64,000 nucleotides of DNA from Actinacidiphila epipremni (GCF_012034175.1 NZ_JAATEJ010000021.1:1-64000), one strand, 5' to 3'; numbered from the stretch's first letter, positions 1-8,873 are shown. The notes: a model not told the origin generated them from the sequence alone. Translations and numbers: made by a program.

Positions 1-1074
1 ACCGGTCGAAGAACTGTAGCCGGCCGCGTTGATGTTGGCCTGGACGGCGTTGTCGGTGGCGTCCGAGGGATATCCGGCGACGATGGCGCCCTCGTAGAAG
101 GTCCCCAGGGACTGGTTCGTGTTGCCGTTGCAGCAGTCGCCGCCGCTGCCGAGTACGATCGCGCCCTGCTTCTTCATCGGGCTGTAGCCGGAAGGCAGGG
201 CGCCGTCCCACAAGGTGGTCAGGCCTCCGGACTGCGCGTCGGCGCCCTTGATCGCGAATCTGGAGGTGCCGTTGTTCTTGAGCATCGCGGTGACGAACTT
301 GCTGGTGAAGGCCCGCTGACTGGTGTTCCAGGACTGGCTGCCGCCCGAGTACAGTCCGTATTCGAGGTCGGCCTGCACCCAGGGGCCACTGCCCGAGCAG
401 CCGCCGAACCAGCAGCTGGTACCGAAGTAGATGGCGTCCATCGCCCCGGCCCCGTCGGCCTTGCGGTCGGTCTCGCTGTTTCCGTAGTCGAAGCAGCAGC
501 CGTTGTTGACGTGGGTACCACTCGTCACCATGTAGGCGCCCTCCGGAGCACTGCCGGTGGGGACGCCGGTGAGATGGCCGTCACGCCAGTAGCTGTTGCC
601 CGGGTTGATGTACAGCGAGTAAGCCTTGCCCCCGCCGACCGTCAGTGACTCGGAGGTGGCGTTCGCCGGGGTGTCCGAGCCGCCCGCCCCGCCCGGGCCC
701 TGGTACTTCAGGTCGTTGCCGTGGCCCGACTGGTCGTAGACGGTCGTGATCACGCATGAGGTGTTCGCGCAGAAGGAGTCCTGGGCGGAGGCGTCGGCGC
801 GTCCTCCGGCGGCGACCACGCCGATGTCCTTGGTCGCGCTGTCCGACGAGCGCCGGACCTGGTAGAGACTGCCGGTATAGGCGGCGTAGAGCGCGCGGAC
901 CGTGCTGTGGGCCGCCACGCAGGGCGTGCCTCCGGCCGCGTAGATGTCGCATGACTGTTGTGCCGCGGCGTGCGACGTACCCGCGGCGCCCGTCAGAGCA
1001 CCGGCGGCCAGCGCTAACGTCGCCCCGGCGCCCAGCAGACCGCGCCGGCAACGGCGCAGCCATGATCGGATCAT
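1..1074 (-). CDS. Secreted alpha-L-arabinofuranosidase, GH54 (AbfB-type), 3' end outside window
   Basis: The 358 visible residues form a signal peptide (about 1-36, basic start then Leu/Ala-rich, ending near SHAAAQ) and a complete GH54 catalytic domain beginning CDIYAAGGTPCVAAHST. GH54 enzymes release L-arabinofuranose from arabinan and arabinoxylan outside the cell. The family nucleophile Glu is seen in ADLEYGLYSGG and the acid/base Asp in LGSGGDCCNG. The reading frame is still open at the left edge in a Ser/Thr/Gly stretch, so a linker and probably a carbohydrate-binding module follow. The ATG at 1074 is preceded by GAGAGGA at good spacing. Leu20 is encoded by TTA, which in streptomycetes makes translation depend on the bldA tRNA. 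A LacI-type palindrome lies 65 bases upstream. Family assignment is firm; substrate detail is family knowledge. Confidence 0.9.
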   Translation of the reverse strand, partial: MIRSWLRRCRRGLLGAGATLALAAGALTGAAGTSHAAAQQSCDIYAAGGTPCVAAHSTVRALYAAYTGSLYQVRRSSDSATKDIGVVAAGGRADASAQDSFCANTSCVITTVYDQSGHGNDLKYQGPGGAGGSDTPANATSESLTVGGGKAYSLYINPGNSYWRDGHLTGVPTGSAPEGAYMVTSGTHVNNGCCFDYGNSETDRKADGAGAMDAIYFGTSCWFGGCSGSGPWVQADLEYGLYSGGSQSWNTSQRAFTSKFVTAMLKNNGTSRFAIKGADAQSGGLTTLWDGALPSGYSPMKKQGAIVLGSGGDCCNGNTNQSLGTFYEGAIVAGYPSDATDNAVQANINAAGYSSSTG

Positions 1075-1138
1075 GACGTTCCTCTCTCGTTCGTGAGGCC
1101 GCCGCGGTGGCGACCGTGGCGGGCCGGACCAGCCGGGG

Positions 1139-1152
1139 TGTTAGCGCTAACA
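1139..1152. promoter_or_regulatory. LacI-type operator upstream of GH54 gene
   Basis: TGTTAGCGCTAACA is a perfect 14-base palindrome centred on CG, the usual shape of LacI/GalR operators. It sits 65 bases before the GH54 start, where repression of initiation or early elongation is expected. A 12/14 match occurs upstream of the CBM2 hydrolase at 32283-32296. No lacI gene is in the window. Confidence 0.75.
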
Positions 1153-1533
1153 CTTTCCACCTCGGAGAATTGCCGCTTTCCGAAGAGGGGCGGCCCCTCG
1201 TTGAGGCCGTCGGAGAGCCCTGGCGTGTCCGACACGGGACGGCAGGTCCGACCTGTCGGTGGGGGCCACTTTCCCCCCGGGGTGCGGCATGAGCGGCGAT
1301 GACGGGCCGCTTCCACGGTCGAACGTCCCATGCACTCCTAGGGATCCCACGAGTCCGGCGGCGTTGTCAAGAAGTGCGGCGCGGTGTGGGTAACGGAAGA
1401 CGACGGGTGCCGCAGAGGTGGCGAGGAGGTTCCGAAATTTTTCGTACTGATTGCCGCCCTCGCGGCGGCTCGTGCTGAGTCTGCCTGCTCGTCCGGACGC
1501 GCCGGGAGTCACCAGTTGTTTGTGTGAGACGTA

Positions 1534-1562
1534 TTGACGCAGTCCGGCGGTCGACCTAGGGT
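1534..1562 (+). promoter_or_regulatory. Sigma70-type promoter for sugar ABC operon 1
   Basis: TTGACG at 1534-1539 and TAGGGT at 1557-1562 are separated by exactly 17 bases, matching the streptomycete HrdB consensus well. It faces the binding-protein gene at 1872 and would give a leader of about 300 nt. Confidence 0.6.
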
Positions 1563-1584
1563 GCCCGAAACGATCGCAACGAGC

Positions 1585-1599
1585 GCGAAAAAGTTTCGC
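1585..1599. promoter_or_regulatory. Inverted repeat GCGAAA-N3-TTTCGC, possible operator
   Basis: Perfect 6-base arms with a 3-base spacer lie about 15 bases downstream of the expected transcription start of ABC operon 1. CGAAA/TTTCG repeats of this form are typical LacI-family targets in actinomycetes. A related half-site, CGAAACGATCG, precedes it at 1566-1576. The regulator is not in the window. Confidence 0.45.
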
Positions 1600-1871
1600 T
1601 CCAGGTGTGTGGGCCAGGGTGTTGAAACCGGACAACTCCGGGTTCACGCACGCGATCTGTCGAGGTGTGAGGGACGGTGCCGTCGCCCTCTCGATTTCCC
1701 GGACGCGGGGGAGGGCCCATCGGTGTTACCGCTCACCTGCCCGAGGGGCGTACCGGCCCCCGATGCCAGGGCCCGTGCCCCACGCAGATGCCTCGGCACG
1801 ACTGCCCAGGCGACCGGGACTGCTGTCCGGTAGCCGCCAGTCCATCGATGCCAGCTCAGGGAGTCTCCAGG

Positions 1872-3179
1872 ATGAGAAGGAACGTACGCGGCGCCACAGC
1901 CCTCGCGGTCGGTGTGGGCCTCGCGCTCGCCGTCACCGGATGCGCCGGCGGCAGCGACGACGGCGGCAGCGGCGGCAGCAGCGGTTCGTCGGGTGGCAAG
2001 GTGACGGTCACGTTCTGGGAGAACGCATCGCCCGGGCCCGGCGCGGAGTACTGGAAGGTCGCGGCCAAGGCGTTCCAGGCACTCCACCCGAACGTCACGA
2101 TCAAGATCCAGTACGTCCAGAACGAGGACTTCGACGGCAAGCTGCAGACCGCGCTCAACTCCGGCTCCGCACCGGATGTCTTCCTGCAGCGAGGCGGCGG
2201 CAAGATGCAGGCCATGGTCGACGCCGGTCAGCTCCAGGCGCTCGACCTCACCGCCGCCGACAAGGCGAACACCGGCGCGGCGGCGCTCGCAGCCGGGACG
2301 GTCGACGGCAAGGTGTACGGGATGCCGATCGACACGGCACCCGAGGGCATCTACTACAGCAAGGACCTCTTCCAGCAGGCCGGCATCACCTCACCCCCGG
2401 CGACGATGGACGAACTCCAGGCCGACGTGGCGAAGCTGAAGGCGACCGGTGTCGCGCCGATCGCGGTCGGCGCCAAGGACGCCTGGCCGGCCGCGCACTG
2501 GTACTACAACTTCGCACTGCGCGAGTGCAGCCAGGACACGATGACGAAGGCTGCGAAGTCGCTGAAGTTCGACGACCCGTGTTGGACCAAGGCGGGCGAG
2601 GACCTGGCCTCGTTCATGAAGGTCGACCCCTTCCAGAAGGGATTCCTGACGGCCTCGGCGCAGCAGGGCGCGGGATCCTCGGCCGGCATGCTGGCGAACC
2701 ACAAGGCGGCCATGGAGTTGATGGGCAACTGGGACCCCGGGGTGATCGCCGGGCTGACCCCGGACCAGAAGCCGCTTGCCGACCTCGGCTGGTTCCCCTT
2801 CCCCGCCGTGTCCGGCGGCCAGGGCGATCCGAGCGCGATCATGGGCAGCGCCGGCGTGTACTCGCTGTCCAAGAAGGCGCCCAAGGAGGCGTTCGAGTTC
2901 TTGGAGTTCCTTGTGACGAAGGAACAGCAGGAGGCGTACGCCAAGGCGTTCGTCGCAATCCCGGTGAACAAGCAGGCCCAGGGGGTCGTTACCGACTCCT
3001 ACAGCATTTCGGCGCTGGAGGCATTCAACAAGGCCGCCTACACGATGCAGTTCCTCGACACCGAGTACGGCCAGAACGTCGGCAACGCCATGAACACCGC
3101 CGTGGTGAACATGCTCGCTGGCAAGGGGTCGCCCACCGACATCGTCAAGGACACCAACACCGCCGCCGAGAGGGGCTGA
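1872..3179 (+). CDS. Carbohydrate ABC transporter substrate-binding lipoprotein
   Basis: A 435-residue extracytoplasmic binding protein of the bacterial SBP family 1 (maltose/oligosaccharide type). The first residues give a basic n-region, a hydrophobic stretch and a lipobox LAVTGC, so the mature protein should be lipid-anchored at Cys. A Gly/Ser linker is followed by the SBP fold starting VTVTFWENASPGPG. The ATG at 1872 was chosen because GGGAG lies 9 bases before it and the lipoprotein signal starts there; the frame stays open for 65 codons upstream but that part is not signal-like. Two permease genes follow at once and no ATPase is encoded, as usual for CUT1 systems that share MsiK. Nearby pectate lyases suggest a pectic or arabinan-derived oligosaccharide, which is an inference. 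Confidence 0.9.
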   Translation: MRRNVRGATALAVGVGLALAVTGCAGGSDDGGSGGSSGSSGGKVTVTFWENASPGPGAEYWKVAAKAFQALHPNVTIKIQYVQNEDFDGKLQTALNSGSAPDVFLQRGGGKMQAMVDAGQLQALDLTAADKANTGAAALAAGTVDGKVYGMPIDTAPEGIYYSKDLFQQAGITSPPATMDELQADVAKLKATGVAPIAVGAKDAWPAAHWYYNFALRECSQDTMTKAAKSLKFDDPCWTKAGEDLASFMKVDPFQKGFLTASAQQGAGSSAGMLANHKAAMELMGNWDPGVIAGLTPDQKPLADLGWFPFPAVSGGQGDPSAIMGSAGVYSLSKKAPKEAFEFLEFLVTKEQQEAYAKAFVAIPVNKQAQGVVTDSYSISALEAFNKAAYTMQFLDTEYGQNVGNAMNTAVVNMLAGKGSPTDIVKDTNTAAERG

Positions 3180-3190
3180 GCGACCAGTCC

Positions 3191-4210
3191 ATGAGCGACA
3201 CCCTGGGTACCGACGCGGCCGTCGGCCGCCAGTCGCGGGTAACGGCCGGGGCCAGGGGCGCTGCCAAGCTCCCGGCCCCGCCGCGAGCGACTGCGCGCCG
3301 CCGCGCCCGCGTCCGCTTGCGACTCGAGATCGCGCTGCTGTCCGCACCGGCGATCCTCATGTTCCTCGCGTTCGTGATCTTCCCGGTCGCGCTCGCCGCG
3401 TACTACGGGTTCTACCGGTGGCACGGCTACGGTGCGCCCACCGACTGGGTCGGACTGGGCAACTACCGGCTGATCCTCACCGATCCCGCGTTCCAGCAGG
3501 TCCTCAAGCACAGCTTCATGATCATGGGGCTCTCGCTGGTCATCCAGGGCCCGCTGGCGATCGGCCTCGCGCTCCTGCTCAACCAGAAGATCCGCGGCCG
3601 GTCCGCCATCCGGGTCCTGATCTTCGTGCCCTACATCATCTCCGAGGTCATCGTCGGCACCGGCTGGAGTCTCATGGCCCAGAGCGACGGAGCGATCAAC
3701 GACCTGCTGCGGCACATCGGACTGGGCGCGCTGCAGGCGGACTGGCTGTCGGACCCGAAGCTGGCCATCTGGACACTGATGGCCATCATCTCCTGGAAGT
3801 ACATCGGATTCGCGGTGATCTTGATGCTCGCCGGGCTGCAGTCGATCCCCCAGGAGCTCTTCGAGGCCGCCGCGATCGACGGGGCCTCGTACTGGCAGAT
3901 CCAGCGCCGGATCACCCTGCCGCTGCTCGGGCCGACGATCCGCATCTGGGCGTTCCTGTCTATCATCGGCTCGCTGCAGTTGTTCGACCTGGTCTACATC
4001 ATCTGGGGCCAGTACGTCTCCGGGACGGCAGGTACCTCGACCATGGCGATCTACATGGTCGCCCAGGGCCGCAACGCCGGCAACTACGGCTACGGCAGCG
4101 CCATCGCCGTCGTGATGTTCCTGATCTCGCTCGTTGTCGCGCTGGTCTACCAGCGCTTCGTCCTGCGCCGCGACCTGCGCGGCGCCGTGGCGGAAGGAGC
4201 CGTCCGATGA
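3191..4210 (+). CDS. Sugar ABC transporter permease, CUT1 MalF-like
   Basis: 339 residues with a cytoplasmic basic N-terminus (about 1-55), then six predicted membrane spans. The binding-protein-dependent permease loop reads FEAAAIDGASYWQIQRRITLP (EAA motif), which contacts the ATPase. It starts 11 bases after the binding-protein stop and its TGA overlaps the ATG of the next permease by ATGA, so the three genes form one translationally coupled operon. Substrate cannot be read from the sequence. Confidence 0.9.
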   Translation: MSDTLGTDAAVGRQSRVTAGARGAAKLPAPPRATARRRARVRLRLEIALLSAPAILMFLAFVIFPVALAAYYGFYRWHGYGAPTDWVGLGNYRLILTDPAFQQVLKHSFMIMGLSLVIQGPLAIGLALLLNQKIRGRSAIRVLIFVPYIISEVIVGTGWSLMAQSDGAINDLLRHIGLGALQADWLSDPKLAIWTLMAIISWKYIGFAVILMLAGLQSIPQELFEAAAIDGASYWQIQRRITLPLLGPTIRIWAFLSIIGSLQLFDLVYIIWGQYVSGTAGTSTMAIYMVAQGRNAGNYGYGSAIAVVMFLISLVVALVYQRFVLRRDLRGAVAEGAVR

Positions 4211-5103
4211 GCGCGACGACCGCCAGGTCCTGGTTCCCCGCGGGCCCGGGGGCGCCCGCCGGACGGGGCGCGGTCGGTGACAGACCACAGAAGTGGGGCC
4301 ACCCTGTCACCTACTTCGTCGCCCTGCTCTTCATCGGCGTCTGCATCGCGCCGGTCCTCTACATCGTGCTCGGCGGCTTCCGCACCAACTCGCAGATCAC
4401 CACGAGCCCGGCGGGCCTGCCGCATCCCTGGGTCATCGGCAACTACGTGGACGTCCTGAAGTCGAACAGGTTCTGGGGCGAGTTCGCAAACTCGCTGATG
4501 GTCGCGCTCGCAAGCACGCTCGGCATCGTCGTCCTCGGGCTGATGGTGAGCTACGCCATCGCGCGCTACGACTTCCGGCTCAAGGGCGCGATGTACTCCC
4601 TGTTCGCCGCGGGTCTGATGTTCCCGATGGTCATCGCGATCACCCCGCTGTACATCGTCGTCAAGGACCTCGGCCTCGTCGACAACCTGCTGGGTGTGAT
4701 CGTCCCGCAGATCGCCTTCGGCCTGCCGACGACCGTCATCATCCTGGTGCCGTTCCTGCGGGCCATTCCCGACGAGATCGAGGAGGCCGCCGCGATCGAC
4801 GGGGCGAGCCGGCTCGGGTTCTTCGTCCGCATGGCGGTTCCGCTGTCGCTGCCCGGCGTGGTGACGGTCGGCATCCTGGCGTTCATCGGCAGCTGGAACA
4901 ACTACGTCCTGCCCCTCTACATCCTCAACTCGCAGGCCAACTTCACCTTGCCGCTCGGCGTCCAGGCGTTCTCCTCGCAGTACTCCACGGACACCGCGAA
5001 GGTCCTGGCGTTCACCTCCCTGGCGATGCTGCCGGCGCTGGTCTTCTTCTCGGTATTCGAAAAGCGGATCGTCGGCGGTCTCACCGGCGCCGTCAAGGGA
5101 TGA
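4207..5103 (+). CDS. Sugar ABC transporter permease, CUT1 MalG-like
   Basis: 298 residues with an N-terminal cytoplasmic stretch, about six membrane spans and the MalG-type EAA loop IEEAAAIDGASRLGFFVRMA near residue 195. It overlaps the upstream permease by 4 bases. It ends the operon; a 16-bp perfect hairpin lies downstream at 5314-5351. As with the partner permease, the ATP-hydrolysing subunit is expected to be the shared MsiK protein encoded elsewhere. Confidence 0.9.
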   Translation: MSATTARSWFPAGPGAPAGRGAVGDRPQKWGHPVTYFVALLFIGVCIAPVLYIVLGGFRTNSQITTSPAGLPHPWVIGNYVDVLKSNRFWGEFANSLMVALASTLGIVVLGLMVSYAIARYDFRLKGAMYSLFAAGLMFPMVIAITPLYIVVKDLGLVDNLLGVIVPQIAFGLPTTVIILVPFLRAIPDEIEEAAAIDGASRLGFFVRMAVPLSLPGVVTVGILAFIGSWNNYVLPLYILNSQANFTLPLGVQAFSSQYSTDTAKVLAFTSLAMLPALVFFSVFEKRIVGGLTGAVKG

Positions 5104-5146
5104 AGCCACCCGGGGGGGCTGTCCGCACGGACCGGGCGGCGCGTCC

Positions 5147-5228
5147 CCGCCTGCGACGACTACTGCTTCCACCAGGTCTACGACTGCACCGGCCACGCCC
5201 CTCATGAGTGGGCCCGCGTCCCTGACCC
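5147..5228 (+). other. Coding-like relic of unknown origin
   Basis: Between the permease and the pectate lyase one frame shows nearly uniform C/G third positions and translates as VPACDDYCFHQVYDC then TGHAPHEWARVPDPSG, with no start codon or ribosome site. It looks like a short remnant of a cysteine- and aromatic-rich protein. I do not recognise the family. The rest of 5104-5439 holds only the hairpin at 5314-5351. Confidence 0.3.
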
Positions 5229-5313
5229 GTCCGGGCCGGCGCGGTGTACCAGCGGCCTCGGCCGGTGTTGCCAAAGTGCCCGGCGACATGGTCCCGTACT
5301 CCTCCGGGTGCCC

Positions 5314-5351
5314 GGCCGTGTCCGCCCGTCATGTCACGGGCGGACACGGCC
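5314..5351. terminator. Perfect 16-bp hairpin between convergent units
   Basis: GGCCGTGTCCGCCCGT at 5314-5329 pairs perfectly with 5336-5351 across a 6-base loop. It sits between the rightward ABC operon 1 and the leftward PL1 gene and could terminate both. There is no T-tract, as is common in streptomycetes. Confidence 0.75.
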
Positions 5352-5439
5352 ACCGCCGGGATCGAGCCGCTCGGCCAGGTGGCGGACGGCGGGCAGCCCG
5401 GCGTGCACGCCGGCGCGCTCCCGCGTCGCCGATGCCGGC

Positions 5440-6993
5440 TCAACCGGCGTAGGTCTCGTACTCCGCGACCTCGGGTGTGCCGTTCGAGCCGGTGATCTCG
5501 AAGGTGATCTTGCGGAGCGAGGTGGCGGCGAAGGTGATGGCTCCGGCCCCGGTCCCTGAGGCGAGTACGGCTCCGGTGTCGTGGTCGACGACCCGCCAGG
5601 AGCCGATGCGGCCCTCGGTGCCCGATGCCTCGCGGATGCGGATCGCGGACACGGTGACGGGGGAGGGCCACTTGACGGAGAGGGAACCGGTCGACCCGTT
5701 CGGCGACCAGTAGGTGCTCATGTCGCTGTCGATAGCGTTGCCGTAGCTCGTGCCGCCGCCCTTGCTCGAGCCGTCCGCGCCGGCGCCGATGCTGAGGTTG
5801 GTCCCGCTCGGCTGGGTCGGCGGGGCGGTGGGTCCCGTGGTGGTGGGGGTCGCCGTCGGCGTGGGCGTGGTCGGCTGCGAGGTGGGGACCGAGCAGTTGC
5901 CGTCCGAGACCTTCAGACCCTTGCCCGCGCCGGCGGTCCGGCCCACGATGTCCGGCACGCAGCTTGCGGCGTCCAGCGCGTAGGGGTACGGGATGGTGAC
6001 CGTGGTGTTGGACTGCGGGTCGGGTCCCGCGGGGTGGTTCTCACTACCGGGCGCCGTCCAGGTCACGTTGTCGTAGATGTTGCCGCTGACCTGCCAGTAG
6101 CCGAGTTCGTCGGTGTAGAAGGTGCCCAGGACGTCGCGGGAGTCCTTGAAGTAGTTGTTGTCGACTCTGGCGTGGCCGCCCATCCGGGAGTTGATGCCGG
6201 ACTTCGTCAGGCCCACGTAGTAGTTGTCGTAGCTGTGGGTGGTGCCGCCGCGCAGCAGGGGAGTGCGGGAGTCGATGTCCTGGTAGAGGTTGTGGTGGAA
6301 GGTGATGAAGCTGCTGCTGAGGTCGCTGTCGCTGTGCCCGATGAGGCCGCCGCGGCCGGAGTCGCGCAGGATGCTGTACGACAGGGTGACGTACTGGACG
6401 TTGTCCTTGAGGTCGAACAGACCGTCGTATCCGTCGTCCTCCCCGCCCGACGCCTCCAGGGTGGCGTGATCGACCCAGACGTTGTGGACGTCGGATTCCA
6501 TGCCGATGGCGTCCCCGCCGTTGGACGTCGGTGTGCCGGACTTCTTGACGTTCCTGACCGTGACGTTCTGGATGATGATGTTGCTGGACTCGCGGACGTG
6601 GATGCCCAGCTGGTCGAACACGGCGCCGCCGCCGACTCCGACGATCGTGACGTTGCTGATCTTCTTCAGGTCGATCTCGTCGTCGGCGGTGTCGCAGCTG
6701 CTGCCCGAGACCGAGCTGGTGTTGCCGTGGTTGACGGTTCCCTCGACCTCGATGGTGATCGGGGTGCTGCTGCTGGCCCGGTTGCACAGGGCGGCGTTGA
6801 TCTCGGTCCCGGTGGTGGCGCGTACCGTCTGGCCGCCCGCGCCGCCGGTGGTGCCGCCGTTCATGGTCGCGTAGCCGGTGGCGCCGGTGGCGGCGGCCGA
6901 TGCCTGGGGCATCAGCAGGACCACGCCGGTGACGGCCGCCAGGGCTGTCGTGGTCGCCGCCGCACAGAGCCGTATCGCGGTGGGTCGTTTCAT
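5440..6993 (-). CDS. Secreted pectate lyase PL1 with C-terminal carbohydrate-binding domain
   Basis: 517 residues: signal peptide (about 1-34, ending PQASAAA), a PL1 parallel beta-helix domain (about 40-375), a Thr/Pro linker (PTPTATPTTTGPTAPPT) and a C-terminal beta-sandwich of F5/8-type or CBM-like character (NLSIGAGADGSSKGGG to the end). PL1 enzymes cleave polygalacturonate by Ca-dependent beta-elimination. The family motif VWVDH, the Ca-site region GEDDGYDGLFDLKD and the catalytic-region RTPLLRGG are all present. The ATG at 6993 follows GAGAGGAC. It lies head to tail with the PL9 gene 126 bases away, so the two lyases may be co-expressed. Function is confident; the identity of the C-terminal module is less so. 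Confidence 0.92.
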   Translation of the reverse strand: MKRPTAIRLCAAATTTALAAVTGVVLLMPQASAAATGATGYATMNGGTTGGAGGQTVRATTGTEINAALCNRASSSTPITIEVEGTVNHGNTSSVSGSSCDTADDEIDLKKISNVTIVGVGGGAVFDQLGIHVRESSNIIIQNVTVRNVKKSGTPTSNGGDAIGMESDVHNVWVDHATLEASGGEDDGYDGLFDLKDNVQYVTLSYSILRDSGRGGLIGHSDSDLSSSFITFHHNLYQDIDSRTPLLRGGTTHSYDNYYVGLTKSGINSRMGGHARVDNNYFKDSRDVLGTFYTDELGYWQVSGNIYDNVTWTAPGSENHPAGPDPQSNTTVTIPYPYALDAASCVPDIVGRTAGAGKGLKVSDGNCSVPTSQPTTPTPTATPTTTGPTAPPTQPSGTNLSIGAGADGSSKGGGTSYGNAIDSDMSTYWSPNGSTGSLSVKWPSPVTVSAIRIREASGTEGRIGSWRVVDHDTGAVLASGTGAGAITFAATSLRKITFEITGSNGTPEVAEYETYAG

Positions 6994-7118
6994 GCTCGTC
7001 CTCTCGGTCCTCTCGTTCGCCGCGCAAGCGCCGGTCGGTGGGCGCTGCGGGCCGTGGGGGGTGGAGCGGGCGGCCGGGCCAGGCCGGCCGGGGTGCCGGC
7101 CGGCCCGGCCGCGGGGGG

Positions 7119-8873
7119 TTACGGCGTCACCGTCCTGCCGCCCAGGGTGACGACGAGCTTGCCGTCCGAGGCGAAGGACCAGCCGAGGGCTCCGCTGTAT
7201 GCCGAGCACTGCGAGCCGTTGGTGCCGGACCAGAACTGGTCGGAGCTGTCGGTGTCTCCGACGACCTTGTCGTTGGAGCCGCCCGACGCGAACCGGCACG
7301 AGGTGTCGTTGCGGAAGACGGAGGCACCGGTCTCCCAGTGGAAGTTGCGCTCGGAGTTGTCGATGCTGACGTTGTTCGTGACGGTCATGTCACCGGGGTT
7401 GCTGTTGTAGGTGAACCCGTCGTGGCCGTTGCCGTAGGCGATGTCGTGGCGGACCGCGTGGTCGACCGCGATCTTGTCGCCGCCGAGCTTGAAGCCGTTG
7501 CGGTCACCGGCGTCGTTCTGCTGCCCGTTGCTGAGGGTGCCGTTGCGGTAGGAGAGGGAGTACTCGATGGTGACGGCGCCGATGGGGCCCGTCTCGGTCT
7601 TGGTGAACAGGTCCCAGCCGTCGTCGATGTTGTTGTGGGAGACGTCGTAGCGGAAGACGTTTCCGGCACCGGAGGTGAGCTTGGCCGCGAAGCCGTCGGC
7701 GTCCTCGCCGTCGGAGTCGGAGTTGTCGTGCGACTCGCAGCTGAGGACGAGGTTGTCCGCCGGCCACTGGCTCTGGGGGGTGGTGGAGGCGATCCGGGAG
7801 ATCTGCAGCCCGGTGTCGTGGTTGTAGGCCGTGACCGTCCGCTCCACGATGTTGTGGCTGCCGCCGATGAAGATGCCGTTGTCACCGGCGTGCTGGACGA
7901 CGATGCCGTACACGTGCCAGTAGTCGCCGTCCAGTTCGAGGCCGCGGTTCGCCGAGTCCTCGCTCTGGGCGGAGAAGTCCAGTACGGGCGTCTCGCCGGG
8001 GTAGGCGGACAGCAGGGTGCGGGCGGCGGCCGTCCCGTTGTTGCCCTGTGCGACCACGACGGTCTGCGCGTACGCGTACGTGCCGCCGCGCAGGTAGATC
8101 GTCCCGCCGGGGCCGACCCGGCTGACCGCCGAGGCGAGCGTGGTGGGGTCCGACTGCGTCCCGGCAGCCGCGGAGGTGCCGCCGGGTGCCACGTAGATCG
8201 CGCCGGTGGTGGGCGGAGCCGTGGTGGGCGGAGCGGTGGTCGGTGGGGCAGTGGTCGGGGCGGTGGTCGGCGGTGAGGTGGGACCGGTACCGCCGGTCGC
8301 GGTGAGCGTCCAACGCTTCGTGGCGACGCTGTCGCAGGAGTTGGTCTGCACGAGTGCGCCCGCCGAGGTGGAGTTGTCCTTGATGTTCATGCACTTGCCG
8401 CCGTTGGCATTGGCGACCCGGTAGCTGCCGCCGTCGGCGGTCAGCGTCCAGGTCTGGCTCGCCGCACCGGTGCAGGTCTCCTGCCGGATCGGTGCGCCCG
8501 CGTTGGTCCTGGCGTCCTGGACGCCCACGCACAACCCGCTGGAAACCGAGCTGAGCGTGTACCCGCCGCTGACGGCGGTCAGCGTCCAGCGCTGGTTGCT
8601 GCCGTTGGCGCAGGTCTGCTGCTGCAACTGGACGTTCACGGCACCGCTGGAGCCGGGCACGTCCAGGCACAGCGAGCTGCCGGTGTTGGTCAGCGTGTAC
8701 GTTCCGGCGCCCACGGCTGACGCCGCTCCGGCTGCGTGGGCGGGCACGAAGGCCAGGCAGACGGCGGCGGCTGTCGCGGCCGTCGTGCCACCCGCGATGC
8801 CGGCGGCCTTGCGCCGGCGCGACCCGAGGCGCCGGGGGGCGTGCCTGGACGGGGGGTGGTCTGCTGAGTTCAT
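7119..8873 (-). CDS. Secreted pectate lyase PL9 with N-terminal ricin-type CBM13
   Basis: 584 residues: long signal peptide with many Arg then a hydrophobic stretch ending AHAAGA, a ricin-B type (CBM13) domain of three repeats with QxW-like ends (NQRWTL, SQTWTL, TKRWTL; about 60-190), a Thr/Pro linker of repeated TAPPTT, and a PL9 right-handed beta-helix domain (about 215-584). PL9 lyases use a catalytic Lys rather than Arg; the segment DADGFAAKLTSGAGN carries the expected Lys and Ca-binding Asp. Product release feeds the uronate genes nearby. The ATG at 8873 has ACGGAG upstream. It is divergent from ABC operon 2 across a 578-base region that contains a GntR-type operator. Confidence 0.92.
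   Translation of the reverse strand: MNSADHPPSRHAPRRLGSRRRKAAGIAGGTTAATAAAVCLAFVPAHAAGAASAVGAGTYTLTNTGSSLCLDVPGSSGAVNVQLQQQTCANGSNQRWTLTAVSGGYTLSSVSSGLCVGVQDARTNAGAPIRQETCTGAASQTWTLTADGGSYRVANANGGKCMNIKDNSTSAGALVQTNSCDSVATKRWTLTATGGTGPTSPPTTAPTTAPPTTAPPTTAPPTTGAIYVAPGGTSAAAGTQSDPTTLASAVSRVGPGGTIYLRGGTYAYAQTVVVAQGNNGTAAARTLLSAYPGETPVLDFSAQSEDSANRGLELDGDYWHVYGIVVQHAGDNGIFIGGSHNIVERTVTAYNHDTGLQISRIASTTPQSQWPADNLVLSCESHDNSDSDGEDADGFAAKLTSGAGNVFRYDVSHNNIDDGWDLFTKTETGPIGAVTIEYSLSYRNGTLSNGQQNDAGDRNGFKLGGDKIAVDHAVRHDIAYGNGHDGFTYNSNPGDMTVTNNVSIDNSERNFHWETGASVFRNDTSCRFASGGSNDKVVGDTDSSDQFWSGTNGSQCSAYSGALGWSFASDGKLVVTLGGRTVTP

Larger units (their letters stand above)
1153..1871. other. Divergent intergenic region with promoter and leader
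   Basis: No protein gene is supported in these roughly 700 bases. Frames here lack the strong third-position GC bias of neighbouring genes. The stretch holds the upstream side of the GH54 promoter, a strong promoter for the rightward ABC operon (1534-1562), and a GCGAAA/TTTCGC inverted repeat. It leaves a leader of about 300 nt before the binding-protein gene. I could not find a confident structured RNA in that leader. Confidence 0.6.

Noticed and set aside
1010-1020. AGCGCTAACGT inside the GH54 gene as a true second operator
   Set aside because: It is only a half match and lies in codons for the signal peptide. It is mentioned with the TTA codon but not called as a site.
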